From the NCBI GenBank assembly GCA_031546825.1, contig JAVBJU010000010.1, positions 62,001-126,000 of the forward strand: a stretch of DNA of 64,000 nucleotides, in the 5' to 3' direction. The notes beneath the pieces were generated by a model, which was not told where the DNA came from, did no database searches, and was given only the letters and a program-made list of their open reading frames with translations. A program made the position numbers and the translations under genes. The DNA comes from Hohaiivirga sp031546825. Its GTDB lineage: Bacteria; Pseudomonadota; Alphaproteobacteria; Rhizobiales; Beijerinckiaceae. This document shows positions 44,399 to 52,078 of this stretch, in pieces. Position 1 is the stretch's first letter; each line of letters starts with the position of its first letter.

Positions 44399-45354
44399 AA
44401 AGAGCTTTTCGTTTCGTAACAGCGGTTTGCGCGCTGGTTGCTGCCTTTACTCCGGCTGCGGCTGCCGAGAAACTCGAAAAAATCGGCATCACCTATGTGG
44501 CGTCTCCCTTCAATGTACCGTCCATCGTCATGAAGGAAAAGGGTTATCTGGAAGAGGCGTTCAAGCAGTTCGGGATCAAGGTGGAGACGCCTGAAATCAC
44601 CTCTGGAGCCAAGCAGGTTCAGGCTCTGGCCGCCGGTGAAATCCACATCGCCAGTGTGCTTGGCGGAACCTCGGCCATTCTCGGTGCGGCCAACGGTGTC
44701 GATGTGAAAGTGATCGCCGTCTTTAGCCGCAGCCCCAAAGCGTTTTTCATCATGACCGGCAAGGATGGCGTTGCGGATATCAAGGCACTCAAGGGCAAGA
44801 CGGTTGCGGGTCCCAAGGGTACGACACTGCATCAGTTGCTCGCCACCGCGCTTGCGAAGAACGGTATGACGCTGGCTGATATCAACCATGTCAATATGGA
44901 TCTCCCTGCGGCGCGGGCCGCGCTTCTCGCCGGAAAGGTCGATGCGGCAACACTTGCCGGTAACAATGCCCTGTCGGTCGAAGTCGCGGGAGGGAAGGCG
45001 CTGGCCGACGGTGGCGGGCTGATTCAGCCGACCACGGTGATTGCGGTGCGCGGCGATCTCATTAAGAACCACCCCGAAATCGTCAAGGCCTATATCACGG
45101 CTCACAAAAAGGCTTTGACCTTCATGAAAGAGCACCAGGACGAGGCCCTCAAAATGGCGGCCGCTGAACAGAAAATCTCGTTTGATGATGCCAAGCGTAT
45201 GTTGGGCTGGTATGATTTTTCGATCAAGCTGACCGACGCCGATATCGCCAATCTCGAAGCAGACCAGAGCTTCATGGTTGAGGCCGGAATGCTCAAATCC
45301 AAGATCGATGTCCGCAAGGATATGATTGATCCCAACGCCTTCAAGGTTGAATAA
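44395..45354 (+). CDS. ABC transporter substrate-binding protein (SsuA/TauA/NMT1-like)
   Basis: This 319-residue periplasmic binding protein has a signal peptide (FVTAVCALVAAFTPAAAAE). It belongs to the NMT1/SsuA-type fold (ITYVASPFNVPSIVMKEKGY, GEIHIASVLGGTSAILGAA, LKGKTVAGPKGTTLHQLLA). Family members bind sulfonates, nitrate, thiamine precursors and others. The substrate cannot be read from the sequence. It overlaps the ATPase gene by 4 bases; the first FmdE-like gene starts 6 bases after its stop. Confidence 0.88.
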   Translation: MKRAFRFVTAVCALVAAFTPAAAAEKLEKIGITYVASPFNVPSIVMKEKGYLEEAFKQFGIKVETPEITSGAKQVQALAAGEIHIASVLGGTSAILGAANGVDVKVIAVFSRSPKAFFIMTGKDGVADIKALKGKTVAGPKGTTLHQLLATALAKNGMTLADINHVNMDLPAARAALLAGKVDAATLAGNNALSVEVAGGKALADGGGLIQPTTVIAVRGDLIKNHPEIVKAYITAHKKALTFMKEHQDEALKMAAAEQKISFDDAKRMLGWYDFSIKLTDADIANLEADQSFMVEAGMLKSKIDVRKDMIDPNAFKVE

Positions 45355-45360
45355 AACATC

Positions 45361-45900
45361 ATGACGCTTCCCCTCCAGTTCATCACCGTGCGCGACCGCG
45401 ATGGCCTTGTTGCCATCGGTCGCGACGATCTCATCCGCTATGCGGGGCCGAGTGAAGTTGTCGCATCCGCATTGTGCTTGCGCCTGTTTGCACGCGCTTT
45501 CAAGGATCTCAGCCCTGATACGCCGCCGACGCGGAATGATATCAAGGTGCTGGTGGCGTTTCCTGGCGACGGTATTCTCGATTGTGTTGAGATGATCACC
45601 CGTGCCCGCACGCGTGGTCGCCTCACCATCAATACGGAAGCCGGACCGGAGGGCGTGCCGCCCTCTATCGTCGGGCGTTTCTATTTCGAGGTTTCCATTG
45701 CGGGAAAAGCGAAGGGGTATTCTCTCGGGCACGGCTTCTTTACGGACGCCTTTGTCACCCAGATCCGGCGTCACATGGACGGAACGGCTGCGCCAGAGGA
45801 GTTCGCCGATTATCAGGTTGCTAAGCACGCCCTGATTGGGCGCTTGCTTGGCACGCCCGATCACGAATTGTTCCACGCCCACGAGGTAATGACGTCATGA
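45361..45900 (+). CDS. FmdE-like paralogue 1, unknown function
   Basis: The 179-residue cytoplasmic protein is clearly homologous to the next gene: both have a YxG block, then LRLFARAFKDLSPDTPPTR here against FRLMQLAFSDLAPGRTPDR there, then VEMITRARTRG against VEMVSRALTRG. The pattern recalls the FmdE family (HGHxCPGLALGxR followed by a central strand block), but here the HGH site reads YAGPSEV, so the usual metal ligands are missing. That assignment is tentative. It is the fourth gene of the importer operon and overlaps the fifth by 4 bases. Confidence 0.5.
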   Translation: MTLPLQFITVRDRDGLVAIGRDDLIRYAGPSEVVASALCLRLFARAFKDLSPDTPPTRNDIKVLVAFPGDGILDCVEMITRARTRGRLTINTEAGPEGVPPSIVGRFYFEVSIAGKAKGYSLGHGFFTDAFVTQIRRHMDGTAAPEEFADYQVAKHALIGRLLGTPDHELFHAHEVMTS

Positions 45901-46424
45901 CGTCCCAAAATAACGAAATCGCCGTAATTGATCACGGCGAAACACTGGTCATTACCTTTGACGATTGCGTTAAATACCACGGGCGCGACAGCATCGGTGG
46001 TCTGGCGGTTGGCTTCCGGCTGATGCAACTGGCCTTCAGCGATCTCGCCCCCGGCAGAACGCCGGATCGCACCGAGATTTCCTTTGCGACAACCTTCGGC
46101 GGTCCCGGCGTGCGCGATGCCGTCGAGATGGTTTCGCGCGCGCTGACACGGGGCGTGTATCACCTGATGGACGCGTCCCACGCCCCCGCCGATGCGCCTG
46201 ACGCACCGCCCGGACCGCTGTGGTTCAATGTGCGCATTGGCGCGGCGGAAGCCGAATATGTGACGGTGCCGGGGGCGGTTGGCCCTGAATTCGTGCGGCT
46301 GGGCAAACTATCGCGCAGCGGCCAGATTTCAGAGGCAGAAAAGCCGCTCTGGACCGCGCAAAAGCGCAGTCTCGCAGCAACCGTGCTGGCAGCTGCGCCG
46401 GGGGCTTACTTGCGACGGCTCTAA
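45897..46424 (+). CDS. FmdE-like paralogue 2, unknown function
   Basis: This 175-residue paralogue of the preceding gene is the more FmdE-like of the two: KYHGRDSIGGLAVGFRLMQL aligns with the FmdE block HGHxCPGLALGxR, keeping the first His and the GLA-G-R frame but losing the second His and the Cys. The C-terminal half (VPGAVGPEFVRLGKLSRSGQ) differs from paralogue 1. With translational coupling (ATGA) the two may form a heterodimer. Function is unknown; a role in handling the imported compound is inference from operon structure. Confidence 0.5.
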   Translation: MTSQNNEIAVIDHGETLVITFDDCVKYHGRDSIGGLAVGFRLMQLAFSDLAPGRTPDRTEISFATTFGGPGVRDAVEMVSRALTRGVYHLMDASHAPADAPDAPPGPLWFNVRIGAAEAEYVTVPGAVGPEFVRLGKLSRSGQISEAEKPLWTAQKRSLAATVLAAAPGAYLRRL

Positions 46425-46547
46425 CTGCAAGGAACAAGCCGCTTTAGTCGGCGTCTTGACCCCTGATTTTATGGCGTTTACCGATGCGGTAAGGTAGCCC
46501 GTGGAATAACTCTTGCGCTTTCTTGCGCGAGATGCGACGGAGGGAGA

Positions 46548-48362
46548 ATGGCTCCTCCGCTTCTCACATTACAAGGTATCGCCTTAACATTTGGCGGTAC
46601 ACCATTGATAGAAAACGCAGAACTGTCAATTTCGGCGGGTGAGCGTGCTTGTCTTATCGGTCGCAATGGCTCTGGAAAATCGACGCTTTTGAAAATCGTC
46701 GCGGGCCTCATTGAGCCAGATCGTGGCGTGCGCTTCCTGCAGCCTGCCACCACCATTCGCTACCTCGCCCAGGAGCCGGACCTGTCGGCCTATGACACGG
46801 TGCTGGCCTTCGTTGAAGCAGGGCTTGGGCCAGGCGATGATAGCTATCGGGCGCAGTATTGCCTCGAACAACTGGGCATGACTGGCCATGAAAAGCCGTC
46901 CCAACTGTCCGGCGGTGAGGCGCGCCGCGCGGCCCTTGCGCAGGTGCTCGCGCCCCAACCCGATATTCTGCTGCTCGATGAGCCGACCAACCATCTCGAC
47001 CTCCCGGCCATCGAATGGTTGGAGCAGGAATTGAAAGCGAGCCGTTCCGCGCTGGTGCTCATCAGCCATGACAGGCGCTTTCTCAACAATCTCTCCCAGA
47101 CGACAACCTGGCTTGACCGGGGCGTTACCCGGCAGATGAACCGGGGCTTTGCCCATTTCGAGGAATGGCGCGACGATTTTCTCGAACAGGAAGAGAAAGA
47201 GCGCCACAAGCTGGACCGCAAGCTCGAAGCGGAAGCCCATTGGCTGCGCTATGGCGTGACGGCCCGCCGCAAACGCAACGTGCGCCGTCTCTCCAACCTT
47301 TACGAACTCCGCCAGCAGCGCAGGGACCTGCGTCTGGTACAGGGCAATGTGTCCATGGTGGTCTCCGAGGCCGAGGGTTCTGGTTCCATGGTGGTTGAGG
47401 CTGAAAACATCGCCAAGACCTACGGGGAGCGCGCCATCGTTGCCAAGCTGTCGCTGCGAATCATGCGTGGCGACCGCCTCGGCATTGTTGGTGCCAACGG
47501 CGCGGGCAAGACGACGCTCCTGAAAATGCTGACCGGGGAACTTACTCCCGATGAAGGCGCTATCCGCCTTGGCACCAATCGGGAAATGGTGACGCTCGAT
47601 CAGCAGCGTACAAGCCTCAAGCCCGACTGGACCGTGGCTGAAACCCTGACCGGCGGTCGCGGTGATACCGTGACTGTGGGCGGGCAGACGAAGCACGTTG
47701 TTGGCTACATGAAGGATTTTCTGTTTGCGCCCGAACAGGCCCGGACGCCGGTTTCGGTGTTGTCCGGGGGCGAACGCAACCGCTTGATGCTGGCGCGCGC
47801 CCTCAGCCGACCATCGAACGTGCTGGTGCTGGATGAGCCGACCAACGACCTCGACCTGGAGACGCTGGATCTCCTTGAAGAGATGGTTGATGATTACAGC
47901 GGCACGGTTCTGGTGGTGAGCCATGACCGCGACTTCCTCGATCGCACGGTGTCGTCGGTTCTGGTTGCCGAGGGCGAGGGTAAATGGGTTGAATATGCCG
48001 GCGGCTACACTGACATGCTCACCCAACGGGGGGGCGGCGTCGAGGCGCGTCAGGTGGAAAAGCAGAAGCGGCAGCGCAATGCCGCTGAGCCGGCCGCGCC
48101 AGAATCAGCGCCCACCGCCCGGCGCAAACTCAATTTCAATGAGCAGCACGACCTCAAAACCTTGCCCGACAGAATCACCAAGCTGGAAGTGCAAATCGCA
48201 ACTTTGCATCGTGAGCTGGATGATCCCGCGCTCTATGGACGAGCCCCGGAGAAGTTTGCGGCTCTCACCGAGAAGCTCACGGGCGCACAGCACGAACTGG
48301 CGAATTGTGAAGATCGTTGGCTGGAGCTTGAAATGCTGCGTCAGGAACTCGAGAGCCGTTAG
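46548..48362 (+). CDS. uup: ABC-F family ATPase (Uup type)
   Basis: This soluble ABC-F ATPase of 604 residues has two ATPase domains (Walker A GRNGSGKST at about 38-46 and GANGAGKTT), signatures LSGGEARR and LSGGERNR, and Walker B LLLDEPTNHLD and VLDEPTNDLD. A linker between the domains is rich in charged residues, and a C-terminal coiled coil starts near residue 535 (ITKLEVQIATLHRELD). That architecture is the Uup branch, linked to ribosome function and Holliday-junction binding. GGAGGGAGA precedes the ATG. Confidence 0.9.
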   Translation: MAPPLLTLQGIALTFGGTPLIENAELSISAGERACLIGRNGSGKSTLLKIVAGLIEPDRGVRFLQPATTIRYLAQEPDLSAYDTVLAFVEAGLGPGDDSYRAQYCLEQLGMTGHEKPSQLSGGEARRAALAQVLAPQPDILLLDEPTNHLDLPAIEWLEQELKASRSALVLISHDRRFLNNLSQTTTWLDRGVTRQMNRGFAHFEEWRDDFLEQEEKERHKLDRKLEAEAHWLRYGVTARRKRNVRRLSNLYELRQQRRDLRLVQGNVSMVVSEAEGSGSMVVEAENIAKTYGERAIVAKLSLRIMRGDRLGIVGANGAGKTTLLKMLTGELTPDEGAIRLGTNREMVTLDQQRTSLKPDWTVAETLTGGRGDTVTVGGQTKHVVGYMKDFLFAPEQARTPVSVLSGGERNRLMLARALSRPSNVLVLDEPTNDLDLETLDLLEEMVDDYSGTVLVVSHDRDFLDRTVSSVLVAEGEGKWVEYAGGYTDMLTQRGGGVEARQVEKQKRQRNAAEPAAPESAPTARRKLNFNEQHDLKTLPDRITKLEVQIATLHRELDDPALYGRAPEKFAALTEKLTGAQHELANCEDRWLELEMLRQELESR

Positions 48363-48601
48363 TGGCGGGCGCGGCAGACGGTTTTCTCTGCCAAAAGGCC
48401 CAATGGACTGGCTGACTTAGCCTTTAGTTCTGTGCTCTTATTGTCTCACTCTCAGTCAATTTGAAAAAATGCCCTCAAGTTAGCTTTTCGCTGCATTGAG
48501 CCTCTCTACCTACTTGTGCTCGAAATATAAGCGTCATGGCTGTGTGCTTCGTTTTTAAGCATCTCGGCGCTGAGCCACAAAGCAATCGTAGGGAGAGAGA
48601 A

Positions 48602-49930
48602 ATGTCGTTTGTCCGGAGCAGCCTGCTCGGTTCCGTTGCTGTCTTAGGTGTTGCCACAGGTGCCACCGCTGCCGATCTCGCCCATAAGAAGGCAGCGCCC
48701 GCCGAGTATGTCCGTGTCTGCTCGGAATATGGCGAGGGCTTCTTTTATATCCCCGGTTCTGAGGCCTGCATTCGTATCAGCGGCCGGGTGAGGGCCGATA
48801 CCTTGTATGCTGAAACCCGTGACCGCAATCGCGATAGAATCAACTTCGCCGCCAATACGCGCCTCAATCTCGATGTCCGCCAGAACACGCCCTACGGCAC
48901 GGTCCGCGCCTATTTGCGCTATAACCTGACGCGAACGGATGCCAATTACGGAGACGGCTTCAACAATGGCGTCACTGGCTTCAATAACAGCAATGGACTG
49001 GATATCGCCTATATTCAGTTTGCCGGTCTCACCGCCGGGCGGATACAGTCGTTCTTTGATTTTTATGCCAATAACAACAATTTTGGCACGATCCGTTCGA
49101 GCGACGTCAATACGCAGGTGCTGGCCTACACGGCCTCCTTCGGCCAGGGATGGTCGCTGACGGCTGCGCTCGAAGACGGCAATGAGCGCCGCATTTACAA
49201 CAACACAGCCTACCCGACCGCTCTCGGCGTTGAGCCCGCCGGCCAGACAATGCCGGATGTGGTTGGTGCGCTTATGGTGGAGCAGGATTGGGGCTCGGCG
49301 CAGCTTTCGGCAGTGTTGCATCAGGTGCGCCCCGCTTTTGGATCGCTGCCTGCCAGCATTTTCTCCCGCGATAACAATTCAGATTATGGCTTCGCAGTTC
49401 ATGGTGGCGTCAAGCTCAACCTGCCGATGCTGGCGCCCGGTGATGAGTTCTGGGTTGAAGGGGCCTATGCCGATGGGGCTGTCGGTTATCTTGGTGCCTT
49501 GAATTATAGCCTGGGCCAGGGGCGCATTGCGTCATTGCCGGTTACCGATGCCTTTATCGATGCCAATGGCAGCCTGCAGCGCACCCGTGGCTGGTCGGCT
49601 CTGGTCGATTACCTGCATTACTGGACGCCGTCGGTTCGCCAGAATGTGTTCGCGTCTTACATGCAGCTTATCAATGGTAGCGGGGCCTATACGACGGTGT
49701 CTGTGCCGACGCTCGGCACCTATAATGAAGGCTTTGTTGATAGCCGCGAGTTGCGTGTTGGCACCAATCTGATCTGGTCGCCGATCAAGAATTTCGATAT
49801 CGGCGTTGAGGCGCTTTATACCCGTATCGAGCCGAAGGGGCGGGTGCTGATCGACGATAAGGGTGCGCCGAGATCTGCCAGCTTTGGCGATTCGTGGCAG
49901 GGTCGCCTGCGCATTCAGCGCGATTTCTAA
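48602..49930 (+). CDS. Omp2-type porin, first copy
   Basis: This trimeric outer-membrane porin of the alphaproteobacterial Porin_2 family has 442 residues. It has a signal peptide (SVAVLGVATGATAADL), the family start EYVRVCSEYGEGFFYIPGSE with a Cys pair (VCSEY and EACIRI), amphipathic strands throughout and the C-terminal Phe of QRDF. ATG 48602 follows GGGAGAGAGA and places the signal correctly; the frame start at 48536 is too long. A second, longer porin gene follows. Confidence 0.95.
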   Translation: MSFVRSSLLGSVAVLGVATGATAADLAHKKAAPAEYVRVCSEYGEGFFYIPGSEACIRISGRVRADTLYAETRDRNRDRINFAANTRLNLDVRQNTPYGTVRAYLRYNLTRTDANYGDGFNNGVTGFNNSNGLDIAYIQFAGLTAGRIQSFFDFYANNNNFGTIRSSDVNTQVLAYTASFGQGWSLTAALEDGNERRIYNNTAYPTALGVEPAGQTMPDVVGALMVEQDWGSAQLSAVLHQVRPAFGSLPASIFSRDNNSDYGFAVHGGVKLNLPMLAPGDEFWVEGAYADGAVGYLGALNYSLGQGRIASLPVTDAFIDANGSLQRTRGWSALVDYLHYWTPSVRQNVFASYMQLINGSGAYTTVSVPTLGTYNEGFVDSRELRVGTNLIWSPIKNFDIGVEALYTRIEPKGRVLIDDKGAPRSASFGDSWQGRLRIQRDF

Positions 49931-50407
49931 GTATAGACCCCAATGCTGTCGAAGTAATATTTTCTTTACTTTTGGAATGAGCCGCGCGGCAACTGCATCT
50001 ATGCCGCGCGGTTTTCATGTTTTTAAAACAGCTAATGTTATTTGTTTGAAATGGAGAAAATCCTTTTGGAGGCGGGCTGTCAGCGGCGCAGAGAGCATGG
50101 GAGGCAATGAAAAACGCAGCGGAGATCACCCCATCGCGCCAGTGCAAGGCGGCCTTTTTACGGGCTTTGGGCTGTGTAGCTTTTTTGCAACATGCCCGGA
50201 AAAAGCCAGGTTCGTCCCCTGTTTGTGGCATTTTCGCGGTTGAACGGCCAGGCTCGATGAGTATGGTGGGAGCACGACAGGGGCTTCCCAGTCGTGAACT
50301 AATTCATTGTTTAAAGTGAATTCGGTTTGAAGGGGAAAAGGGCGGGGATACGTTTACGAACGATCCGATGCCTGGCCCCAAGGGTCTCGAAACTTTGGAG
50401 GTTTTCA
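49931..50407. other. Region between the two porin genes
   Basis: The first 85 bases hold the terminator of porin 1. The rest (about 390 bases) is the upstream region of porin 2 and probably carries its promoter and a long leader. A 70-codon frame at 50107 with a fair ribosome-binding site has no recognisable product, and I do not call it. Confidence 0.4.
49982..50015 (+). terminator. Terminator of the first porin gene
   Basis: CCGCGCGGC (49982-49990) pairs with GCCGCGCGG (50003-50011), followed by TTTTC. It separates the two porin genes transcriptionally. Confidence 0.8.
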
Positions 50408-51805
50408 ATGAAGCTCGTCAAGAGCCTACTTCTCGGAACCGCAGCGGGTATCGTTGCTGTTGCCGGTGCTAATGCTGCCGATCTGCCGAACAAGAAGGGC
50501 GCTCCGGTCGAATACGTCCGCGTCTGCTCCGAATATGGCAAGGGTTTCTTCTACATCCCCGGTTCTGATGCTTGCATCCAGATCGGTGGTCGTGTCCGTG
50601 CCGATACCGAATACCGTCAGACCTACAATCGTAGCGCTGACACGGTTGGCTTCGGTGCTCAGGCCCGTATCAACCTCGACGTTCGCCAGAACACGCCTTA
50701 CGGCACGGTCCGTGCTTACATGCGTTATTCGCTGGCCCACTCGGCTTCGGATTGGCAGACTGCTGGTCGTTACACCACCACCACCGGTGCTGGCGGTAAC
50801 TCCAACACTGCTGGCGGTTCGGGTCTCGATCTCGCCTACATCCAGTTCGCTGGTTTGACCGCTGGTCGTGTTCAGTCGTTCTTCGACTACTATGCCAACA
50901 ACTACAACTTTGCTGGCATCCGCAACTCCGATACGAAGACTCAGGCTCTTGCCTACACCTTCAACTTCGGCAGTGGCGTGTCGCTGACCGCCGCCCTCGA
51001 AGACGGCAACGAGCGTCGCCTGTATGGCCGGTCGAACGCCTTCACTTTCCGCGATTCTACCGGCATTCGTGACTACAATGGCTACGAATCTGCTGGTGCG
51101 ACCGCTCCGGATGTCGTCGGCAATTTGATGGTCAACCAGAGCTGGGGCGCTGCCCAGCTGTCCGGTGCTCTGCATCAGGTTCGTCCCGCTTTTTCGTCTT
51201 CGGTCACTGCGAATGGCGTTACGACCCGGTACCTGACGAACAATCTCGACAAGGACACCGACTACGGTTGGGCCGTCAAGGGCGCTGTCAAGCTGAACCT
51301 GCCGATGATTGCCCCCGGCGACGAGCTGTGGGTTGAAGCTGCCTACTCGCAGGGCGCTCTCTCCTACATCGGTGCAGGCAGCTATTCGATGCCGACCCTC
51401 AACATCCCGACGACGGATGCTTACGTTGGCGCCAATGGCGGCATCAAGCTGTCGAGCGGCTGGTCGGTTATGGCTGACTTCCTGCACTACTGGACCCCGG
51501 GTCTGCGTTCGAACCTGTTCGCTTCGTACATGAAGATCGACACGAACAGCAACGCTTACGGTCTCGGTGGTTTGTCAAACGTTCTCGGCAACTATAATGT
51601 CGGCTTCGTTCCGATGTCGGAAATCCGCGTTGGTACGAACCTGATCTGGTCGCCGGTTAAGAACTTCGACATCGGCGTCGAAGTCCTCTACACCCGCACC
51701 GACCCGAAGGGCCGTGTTCTGGACTACAACAACGGTGGTCCGGTCAAGACGATCTCGTCGGAAGACAACTGGCAGGGCCGTCTGCGCGTTCAGCGCGACT
51801 TCTAA
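50408..51805 (+). CDS. Omp2-type porin, second copy
   Basis: This 465-residue porin is paralogous to the preceding one and shares most of its length: the start EYVRVCSEYGKGFFYIPGSD, the block NLDVRQNTPYGTVRAY, YIQFAGLTAGRVQSFFD and the end QGRLRVQRDF. It has a signal peptide ending in GANAADL. Codon use is biased toward a small set (for example GGT, GCT and CGT), as in highly expressed genes, more so than copy 1. TTTGGAGGT precedes ATG 50408. This is likely the main porin. Confidence 0.95.
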   Translation: MKLVKSLLLGTAAGIVAVAGANAADLPNKKGAPVEYVRVCSEYGKGFFYIPGSDACIQIGGRVRADTEYRQTYNRSADTVGFGAQARINLDVRQNTPYGTVRAYMRYSLAHSASDWQTAGRYTTTTGAGGNSNTAGGSGLDLAYIQFAGLTAGRVQSFFDYYANNYNFAGIRNSDTKTQALAYTFNFGSGVSLTAALEDGNERRLYGRSNAFTFRDSTGIRDYNGYESAGATAPDVVGNLMVNQSWGAAQLSGALHQVRPAFSSSVTANGVTTRYLTNNLDKDTDYGWAVKGAVKLNLPMIAPGDELWVEAAYSQGALSYIGAGSYSMPTLNIPTTDAYVGANGGIKLSSGWSVMADFLHYWTPGLRSNLFASYMKIDTNSNAYGLGGLSNVLGNYNVGFVPMSEIRVGTNLIWSPVKNFDIGVEVLYTRTDPKGRVLDYNNGGPVKTISSEDNWQGRLRVQRDF

Positions 51806-51835
51806 TCCTGTTGGGAAACCAATACGGTTAAAGGG

Positions 51836-51867
51836 AACCCCGGTGGCAACACCGGGGTTTTCTTTTA
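51836..51867 (+). terminator. Terminator of the second porin gene
   Basis: A 10-bp stem AACCCCGGTG/CACCGGGGTT (51836-51845 and 51850-51859) with a GCAA tetraloop is followed by TTTTCTTTT. It is a strong terminator, fitting a highly expressed gene. Confidence 0.95.
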
Positions 51868-52044
51868 CGCGCATGAGAAGAGCCGTAAGTGCGGTGAGGT
51901 TCATTCCACCACGAGATGGTTAAAGCGCGCGCATTAATAGAGACAAAGGAAGAACTTGCGGGCTCGCCTCCCATGGAGGAAGGAAAGCCGCAGCAACAAT
52001 CACAGCCGGTTGAACGCAAACTGTTACGGCATCAAAGAATCTGC

Positions 52045-52078
52045 AGTGAAGTGCGTTTCATATTAAACGCGCTGCACT
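52045..52078. repeat. Interspersed repeat, palindromic copy
   Basis: AGTGAAGTGCGTTT and AAACGCGCTGCACT flank CATATT and form an imperfect hairpin. On the minus strand it begins AGAGTGCAGCGCGTTT, matching the start of the element at 19795 and the fragment at 25400. It ends right at the stop codon of the transglycosylase gene. Confidence 0.5.

Noticed and set aside
44251..45882. A 543-codon minus-strand open frame
   Set aside because: It lies antisense to the binding-protein and first FmdE-like genes, which form an overlapping plus-strand operon.
46626..48026. A 466-codon minus-strand open frame
   Set aside because: It is antisense to the ABC-F ATPase with both Walker sites intact.
50107..50319. 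A 70-codon frame before porin 2 with GGGAGG in front of its ATG
   Set aside because: The product has no recognisable pattern and sits in the porin leader region; the ribosome-binding site alone is not enough.
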